DNA from: SIG622 sp045652245
GTDB taxonomy: Bacteria > Bacillota > Clostridia > Oscillospirales > CAG-382
DNA: 64,000 nucleotides
Assembly (NCBI GenBank): GCA_045652245.1
Contig: JAZRTY010000022.1
Coordinates: 28,443 to 92,442 of the forward strand
Reading direction: 5' to 3'
Shown here: in pieces, positions 59,544 through 64,000 of the stretch
Position numbering within the stretch: position 1 is the stretch's first letter
Layout of the letters: each line of letters begins with the position of its first letter
Program-made: the position numbers and the translations under genes
The notes under the pieces: generated by a model
The model's database searches: none
Seen by the model: only the letters and a program-made list of their open reading frames with translations
Told to the model about the DNA's origin: nothing

Positions 59544-60914
59544 TTATATTATTTCTTTTTTGTATGGACTGTACATCTTGCTACAGTCCCATGACTCAAG
59601 ACTATATAAAAAATATGTAATCGCCAAAAGGTCTGCACATCCGCCGGGGGACAGGTTTTGTTTGATAAAAGCCTCGTCTAATTCTTCAATTTGCTTTTTT
59701 GACGGCTCGGGAAAATCCGTTAACAGTTTTTTTGTGACTTCGACGGCATCTTCTGCTCCTTTGATTCCTCCGCGATGGTAAAGGTTTGTATCTTTAACAT
59801 TTGAAATCAGGTAAAGTAATGTAATGGCACCTGCATCATTAGAATTGAAATTTTTGTTTCTGAGTTCTTTATAACGAGGAAGTCCAATTTTTAAAACCGA
59901 GTCAAAACCTGAGGCTACTTCTCCACGGATTCCTCTGATACCGTATTTTAAATAAAGTCTTCCACCGGCACTTGTCGGGTCTGCTTGTTCAAAATCCTTT
60001 TTCACGGCTTCTTTTACTATGTTTGCACTTTCCATACAGATATCCGAAGCACACCTGAATGGGTTTTCGGGTAACCATAGCCTTGCGATGCTTGCACAGA
60101 GTATACCCATAGAGTAAATTACACCTTTGTGAGTGTTTATTCCGCCGGTTGCATCATACATGCTTTTTTCTGCCAAAATACCGGCATTGCGCAAAAGAGA
60201 AAATGTCCGGTCCGGAGAAAGGTTTGCAGTGTTTTTGCCGATAGAAAAGCATTCATCAAAATAAGGTTTAAGTACGTGAGCGCTTTTTTCAAAGGTGCTG
60301 ATATCCATATCGGTATGGCTTCCGCTGTTACGGCAATCAACAAGCCCGGGCTTTGGAGTGGTATACACCTCATCTAAAAGGCTTTTTACTGCAAGGGCAG
60401 AGCAACGCTCTTTGTCCAGGAGAAAAAAGTAGTTTTCCATTATTTCTCTTGTGACTGACTGAATATCACTGATGCTATGGAGTCTGCCTGCGACACAGAC
60501 TTTTCCGGGAGAACCACAGACAATACAATTACGGGGAGTTTGTCTTTCAAGCTTACTTCCGTCTGTATTTATTACATCCATATCAAACAGCCTTCCGATA
60601 GTCAAGCTTTCCTCGATTGAAGAACAGATAGCTTTGATTTTTACAGCTTCATATTTTATGGAAAATATTGCCTGACAGCCGGTAGACTTGATTTCTATAT
60701 CCTGATAAATTATACTGTCCTGAGGCAGGCTGTTTTTTAAAAGCTTAATGCCTTCGAAAAAAGAACGTTCAATCAAAGGCGAGGTTTTTATCGGACCTGC
60801 AATATTCATAGTGAAGCTGACAAGAGGGAATCCGAACCGATTTAGTATATCTTTTTGCTTTTTTACACGCGCCTCTCGAGAGTCAAGAATTTGGTTCAAA
60901 GTGACTTCTGCCAT
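59544..60914 (-). CDS. citXG: Fused CitX-CitG: citrate lyase holo-ACP synthase / triphosphoribosyl-dephospho-CoA synthase
   Basis: A 456-residue fusion. The first ~170 residues are CitX (TLNQILDSREARVKKQKDIL, FTMNIAGPIK, GRLFDMDVIN), which attaches the prosthetic group to apo-CitD. The rest is CitG (ALAVKSLLDEVYTTPKPGLVDCRNSGSHTDMDI, DATGGINTHKGVIYSMG, DAGAITLLYL), which makes 2'-(5-triphosphoribosyl)-3'-dephospho-CoA from dephospho-CoA and ATP. ATG at 60914 follows CAGGGGG; an in-frame upstream start lies inside the previous gene. It overlaps the P-loop gene by 32 nt and is last in the minus-strand cit operon. Confidence 0.93.
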   Translation of the reverse strand: MAEVTLNQILDSREARVKKQKDILNRFGFPLVSFTMNIAGPIKTSPLIERSFFEGIKLLKNSLPQDSIIYQDIEIKSTGCQAIFSIKYEAVKIKAICSSIEESLTIGRLFDMDVINTDGSKLERQTPRNCIVCGSPGKVCVAGRLHSISDIQSVTREIMENYFFLLDKERCSALAVKSLLDEVYTTPKPGLVDCRNSGSHTDMDISTFEKSAHVLKPYFDECFSIGKNTANLSPDRTFSLLRNAGILAEKSMYDATGGINTHKGVIYSMGILCASIARLWLPENPFRCASDICMESANIVKEAVKKDFEQADPTSAGGRLYLKYGIRGIRGEVASGFDSVLKIGLPRYKELRNKNFNSNDAGAITLLYLISNVKDTNLYHRGGIKGAEDAVEVTKKLLTDFPEPSKKQIEELDEAFIKQNLSPGGCADLLAITYFLYSLESWDCSKMYSPYKKEII

Positions 60915-61869
60915 TTTTATCCCCCTGATAGAACTGCAAAATAAGATCCGATTGCTTTTTCTGTTGAGAATCAAGCTTCTGAAGGTTGATTTCAGCATCC
61001 TTTCCGACACACCCTACCAGTAAATAACGACGATTAAAACGGTCATATATAAAGTGATTAAGCAGATGGAAGTTTTCAATCATCCCCGTACGGCTTACGT
61101 GTATTCGCGGACCGGTACAAAAATGCTGACGGCCACCGATAGATATATGGTTGCTGTCTACATAGTCAACCGAAAGATTTTGTGAAATCATTTCGTTTAC
61201 CTGCTTTTCGATTTCGGAAATATCAAATTCAGGCTTTGTCTCGGGGAATGTGATGACAAAACCGTGTTTTACATCGTCGTGACCGCAACGTGCTATTTCG
61301 TAATCGGGCATACAAAGCTCGCATAAGTCCTCAGCAGTATGTGCCATAAGACGGTACGTAATGGAGTCGTATACTTTGTCGCGTATTTCCTCGGGCTCGG
61401 GTCCGAAAAGATTCGGTCTTGATATTAACACCTGTTCGCCAACACCTATGATAAGATTAGCATTAAAGCCAAGTAACGGATATACAAGGTCAAAGTGTTC
61501 TACAATAACCCGTTTTCCGTTTTGCAGAGCTTCTGCAATAGCCTCTGCCAGAACACTCATTTGTGTAAAACCGTTTTCAAAACGGATATCAACATGATAG
61601 GTGTGTGGGGAAAAGTATCTGTTATCCTGCTCCAGAAGCGGAAGAGGACGTACATAAACCCCGTCGTCATCGTTTGTAAGCTCCAGCCCCGGGAACATAC
61701 CTCTGAGCAAAGCACTTTTTCCGGATCCTGCGTCACCGATAACGCCTATGAGCTTGTCGTAAGGTGACAGGTAAAGCTGAGCAAGCTGTATACCGAGGGC
61801 GTACATACGGTGATGGCCTCTGGGAGCAAAATAACTGCTTAAAATATGGTTTTTCTGACGTTCCTGCAT
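60883..61869 (-). CDS. P-loop protein of the citrate lyase locus, AlaRS-SAD-like
   Basis: A 328-residue cytoplasmic protein. Residues 13-35 (YFAPRGHHRMYALGIQLAQLYLS) precede a Walker A loop GDAGSGKS at 45-52. An IVEHFDLVYPLL segment could be Walker B-like. The C-terminal half has conserved-looking CGHDDVKHGFVI and HISIGGRQHFCTGPRIHVSRTG segments, which recall the alanyl-tRNA synthetase second additional domain, although the Cys-x5-His spacing differs from AlaX. Such proteins occur beside citrate lyase genes in gut Clostridia (general recollection). I cannot name a reaction. A GGGAGG site precedes the ATG. It sits between citC (17 nt) and citXG (32 nt overlap), so it probably serves lyase assembly or its regulation. 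Confidence 0.7.
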   Translation of the reverse strand: MQERQKNHILSSYFAPRGHHRMYALGIQLAQLYLSPYDKLIGVIGDAGSGKSALLRGMFPGLELTNDDDGVYVRPLPLLEQDNRYFSPHTYHVDIRFENGFTQMSVLAEAIAEALQNGKRVIVEHFDLVYPLLGFNANLIIGVGEQVLISRPNLFGPEPEEIRDKVYDSITYRLMAHTAEDLCELCMPDYEIARCGHDDVKHGFVITFPETKPEFDISEIEKQVNEMISQNLSVDYVDSNHISIGGRQHFCTGPRIHVSRTGMIENFHLLNHFIYDRFNRRYLLVGCVGKDAEINLQKLDSQQKKQSDLILQFYQGDKNGRSHFEPNS

Positions 61870-61886
61870 ATCTGATTCCTCCCGGT

Positions 61887-62873
61887 TTATATTAAACCCT
61901 TATTAACTAAAAAGTCATATGTTGTGTCAGGCACCAACTGCTTTAATGCTTGTCTGTTTCCTGAGTCAATAAATTCTCTTACCCGACTTGCACTTACCGG
62001 CACATCTGATATTTCAAGTCTTGGAACTTCTTTGACAGTAATACCGTGTGGCGGCAAAGCTTTTTTAAGCTCCGTATTATATTGCTCTGTCATTGGAGAT
62101 ATAGGTTCTGTGCCCACATAACGTGTAGTTATATTGAATTTCGGTACATAGTACTTTAAGAATATTTCGATATCTAAAAAACACTTGATTTGCGTGGCGT
62201 TTTCCCGTTCTTTGAGAAAATAAGTGGGAAAGGTTGCAGAAGAAATAAGGTACGGTCCGGTTGTAAGGACACTTACATTTGGAATATCGGCTGTACCCAA
62301 TTGAACCATTTTAAGACGGTCCTGAGCGGAAAAACGGCTTTTATCCTCGGAAACGACAAACACATAAAGATGAGAACATTCTTTTGCAGCTGTCTCAATC
62401 AGGTAACGGTGTCCCAGAGTAAAGGGGTTACAATTCATAATGACGGCACCAATATTCCCGGAGATTTGCTTTGATGGAAGAGTATTTAAAAAATCGATGA
62501 TACCGTCTTTGCGGTTTTCCATAAGCAACACTTTGTCCGTCTGAGCAACCGGGTAAAAGAACAAAGAAGAAAACATATCTTTGTTTTCAGGCTTGGTATA
62601 TAGAAAAAGGTGGCGTAATCCTTCCTTAAATGCGTCCTCACGTAAGGCAGTAATAAGTTTAGCGGTAAGACCTTCGCCTTGTCTGCACGGATCAACAGCG
62701 ATACATTTCAGAAGATTCCCCGTGCGTGAACCGGTAGCAACAAGAGTATCACCGTCCCAGATAAGGATTGTCTGGGTGACCGACTCATCTGCTTCAAGTG
62801 AGGCTTTTTTCAGAAAGCTTTTCCATATATTCAGTTTTGTTTGGCTAAAGCCGGATAATTTTTCAATATACAT
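61887..62873 (-). CDS. citC: [Citrate (pro-3S)-lyase] ligase
   Basis: A 328-residue enzyme that acetylates the CitD prosthetic group with acetate and ATP to activate citrate lyase. The N-terminal part is GNAT-like (LLKCIAVDPCRQGEGLTAKLI), and the C-terminal part is a nucleotidyltransferase (GAVIMNCNPFTLGHRYLIETA, with the HxxH-like nucleotide site; VSASRVREFID near the end). This two-domain layout is normal for CitC. It is the first gene of the minus-strand cit operon, divergent from citD. GGAAGG lies before the ATG. Confidence 0.94.
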   Translation of the reverse strand: MYIEKLSGFSQTKLNIWKSFLKKASLEADESVTQTILIWDGDTLVATGSRTGNLLKCIAVDPCRQGEGLTAKLITALREDAFKEGLRHLFLYTKPENKDMFSSLFFYPVAQTDKVLLMENRKDGIIDFLNTLPSKQISGNIGAVIMNCNPFTLGHRYLIETAAKECSHLYVFVVSEDKSRFSAQDRLKMVQLGTADIPNVSVLTTGPYLISSATFPTYFLKERENATQIKCFLDIEIFLKYYVPKFNITTRYVGTEPISPMTEQYNTELKKALPPHGITVKEVPRLEISDVPVSASRVREFIDSGNRQALKQLVPDTTYDFLVNKGLI

Positions 62874-62905
62874 GGTCTATCCTTCCCGCACAATTTATTG
62901 ATATC

Positions 62906-62935
62906 ATTATAACACACAATCAATAAAAATGTAAA
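62906..62935 (-). promoter_or_regulatory. Promoter of citC
   Basis: On the minus strand TTTACA (62930-62935) and TATAAT (62906-62911) are 18 bp apart, 33 bp before the citC start. Confidence 0.7.
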
Positions 62936-62942
62936 GGAAAAT

Positions 62943-63048
62943 AATTGATTTTTTTAAATCTTTTATTATCAGGCTGCGATTTGCAGCAGAATTATAGCAT
63001 ATAAAAGATTAAAAATGTAAAAAAACAGAAAAAACAATTGATTTTTTT
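62943..63048. repeat. 13-bp direct repeats in the divergent cit promoter region
   Basis: AATTGATTTTTTT occurs at 62943-62955 and 63036-63048. The second overlaps the -35 box of citD. ATTGATT also occurs near the citC promoter on the minus strand. These are candidate operator sites for co-regulation of both cit operons (inference). Confidence 0.5.
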
Positions 63049-63066
63049 GAAATTGTGTTATATAAT
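63038..63066 (+). promoter_or_regulatory. Promoter of citD-citE
   Basis: TTGATT (63038-63043), 17 bp, TATAAT (63061-63066), 58 bp before the citD start. Confidence 0.75.
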
Positions 63067-63123
63067 ATTGGTAAATTGGACTATAACTTTTTGTTTGTGA
63101 AATATGAAAGGAGTTGCATTGAA

Positions 63124-63393
63124 GTGAAAGTTTCAAAATGTACGTCAGCCGGAACATTGGAATCAAGTGATGTTTATGTAGAGATTGAGCCTTCAGAAAA
63201 TGGTTTAAGTATCAACCTTGAGTCTGTTGTCCTAAAACAGTTCGGTGGAAAAATTCAAGCCGTAATAAAAGAAGTATTGAAAGAACACGGTGTGGAAAAC
63301 GCAAATATCCGTGTGACAGACAGAGGTGCGCTTGAATGTGTAATCCGTGCAAGAGTGGAAACAGCGCTTCTTCGCGCAAAGGAGGAAGAATAA
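63124..63393 (+). CDS. citD: Citrate lyase acyl carrier protein (gamma subunit)
   Basis: An 89-residue protein. The GTLESSD block places the prosthetic-group serine at residue 14, and the rest (FGGKIQAVIKEVLKEHGVENANIRVTDRGALECVIRARVETALLRA) is typical CitD. It carries the acyl arm between the CitF and CitE active sites. The GTG at 63124 is taken as the start, 10 nt after AAAGGAG, and it gives the normal length. It overlaps citE by 1 nt (TAATG). Confidence 0.93.
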   Translation: MKVSKCTSAGTLESSDVYVEIEPSENGLSINLESVVLKQFGGKIQAVIKEVLKEHGVENANIRVTDRGALECVIRARVETALLRAKEEE

Positions 63394-64000
63394 TGCGTCG
63401 CAGTATGTTATTTTTGCCGGGTAATAACCCTAATATGCTTATAAATGCAAGCTATCTTGGTGCTGATGCGGTAATCTTTGATTTAGAGGATGCGGTATCT
63501 CCTGCAGAAAAGGATGCAGCCAGAATTCTGGTGCGTAACACTATGCGTTATATGGATTTAAAAGGCTGCGAGGTTATTGTTCGTATAAATTCTGTTGATA
63601 CTGATTACTGGAAAGCGGATATCGATGCTATACTTCCTGAAAAACCTGACCTTATTTTGCTTCCCAAAACAAGCGTTCCAAAGGATGCACTTGTTGCAGA
63701 TGAGTATATGACCGAGGTTGAAAATAAGTTGGGCCTAAGTCAGGGTACGGTGGGATTGATACCTCTTATAGAGACCGCGCTGGGTGTTGAAAATTCTTAT
63801 GCAATTGCCTCTTGCTCAGAACGTGTTAAGGCGCTATTTTTAGGTGCTGAGGATTTAACCGCTGACCTTCAGTGCAAACGCACTAAAGAAGGCAGGGAAA
63901 TTGAATATGCCAGAACCCGTCTTGTTGTAGCTGCACGTGCTGCAGGTATTGATGTTTATGACACACCATTTACTGATGTAAATGATGACGAAGGCATTGT
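63393..64000 (+). CDS. citE: Citrate (pro-3S)-lyase beta subunit, 3' end cut by window edge
   Basis: The first 202 codons of CitE, a TIM-barrel lyase of the HpcH/HpaI family that cleaves citryl-CitD to oxaloacetate and acetyl-CitD. Signatures are MLFLPGNNPNML, AVIFDLEDAVSPAEKDAAR (metal and substrate residues), IVRINSVDTDYW and FLGAEDLTADL. The ATG overlaps the citD stop codon by 1 nt, with AAGGAGGAA inside the end of citD. citF is expected just beyond the window. Confidence 0.95.
   Translation, partial: MRRSMLFLPGNNPNMLINASYLGADAVIFDLEDAVSPAEKDAARILVRNTMRYMDLKGCEVIVRINSVDTDYWKADIDAILPEKPDLILLPKTSVPKDALVADEYMTEVENKLGLSQGTVGLIPLIETALGVENSYAIASCSERVKALFLGAEDLTADLQCKRTKEGREIEYARTRLVVAARAAGIDVYDTPFTDVNDDEGI

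Noticed and set aside
1..64000. tRNA, rRNA, tmRNA or other structural RNA genes
   Set aside because: No tRNA-like arms ending in a GGTTC-type loop or rRNA segments were noticed on either strand by eye. A tRNAscan or Infernal run would be decisive.

Overview
The window reads as a chromosomal segment of a low-GC, spore-forming anaerobic member of the Clostridia, probably gut-associated. The evidence is spoVAD/spoVAE, strong GGAGG ribosome sites, near-consensus sigma-A promoters, an Na+-pumping decarboxylase and a citrate lyase cluster, and many genes for host or plant glycan use. No rRNA, tRNA, CRISPR array, transposase or prophage gene was seen. The genus cannot be fixed from sequence reading alone.

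Layout. 1-6.1 kb: a truncated AraC-type regulator divergent from a MATE efflux pump, a sialidase-like Asp-box protein, a secreted GH26-like protein and an ECF S-component. 6.1-13.7 kb: an aromatic amino acid operon (DAHP synthase, aroB, aroA, aroC, pheA, an aroE-aroK fusion, aroQ) behind a Phe/Tyr-rich leader peptide and an attenuator. 13.8-16.2 kb: nagB and a sialate O-acetylesterase. 16.3-20.2 kb: an XRE regulator, a patch of GC-rich palindromic repeats, an ArsB/CitM-type permease and a CapA-like protein. 20.3-28.2 kb (minus): one long gene row, DUF1015 - valS - MBL hydrolase - NusG_II protein - Gx transporter - ApbE - uxaC. It holds a triad that resembles flavin-based extracellular electron transfer genes. 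28.5-34 kb: a secreted 1,815-residue protein with six copies of one ~105-residue module around a double beta-helix core. 34-36.9 kb: spoVAE/spoVAD and a patatin-like phospholipase. 36.9-39.5 kb: rpmG-secE-nusG-rplK-rplA. 39.6-45.6 kb: CPBP protease, tadA, an oxidoreductase, a small membrane protein and a large Asp-box lipoprotein. 45.6-52 kb (minus): yfmF-yfmH-lgt-folD-aroK-like, then oadB and a 44-residue OadG-like subunit. 52.1-55.9 kb (minus): a cyclic-glucan-synthase-like protein without its usual phosphorylase end. 56-58.4 kb: an amino acid ABC transporter. 58.4-59.5 kb: a pentapeptide-repeat hydrophilic protein and a Cys-rich small protein. 59.5-64 kb: a citrate lyase locus (citXG, a P-loop protein and citC on minus; citD and citE on plus).

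How it fits together. The aromatic operon carries every shikimate step from DAHP to chorismate and then phenylpyruvate, but no tyrA. The citrate lyase genes and the oadB/oadG pair could together allow citrate fermentation coupled to an Na+ gradient. The sialidase-like protein, O-acetylesterase, nagB, uxaC and large surface proteins point to harvesting of sialylated and uronic-acid-containing glycans. The most promising under-described items are the six-module surface protein, the P-loop protein inside the citrate lyase locus, the ApbE/Gx/NusG_II operon, the attenuator leader, the shikimate-kinase-like paralogue with altered substrate residues, and the pentapeptide-repeat protein.
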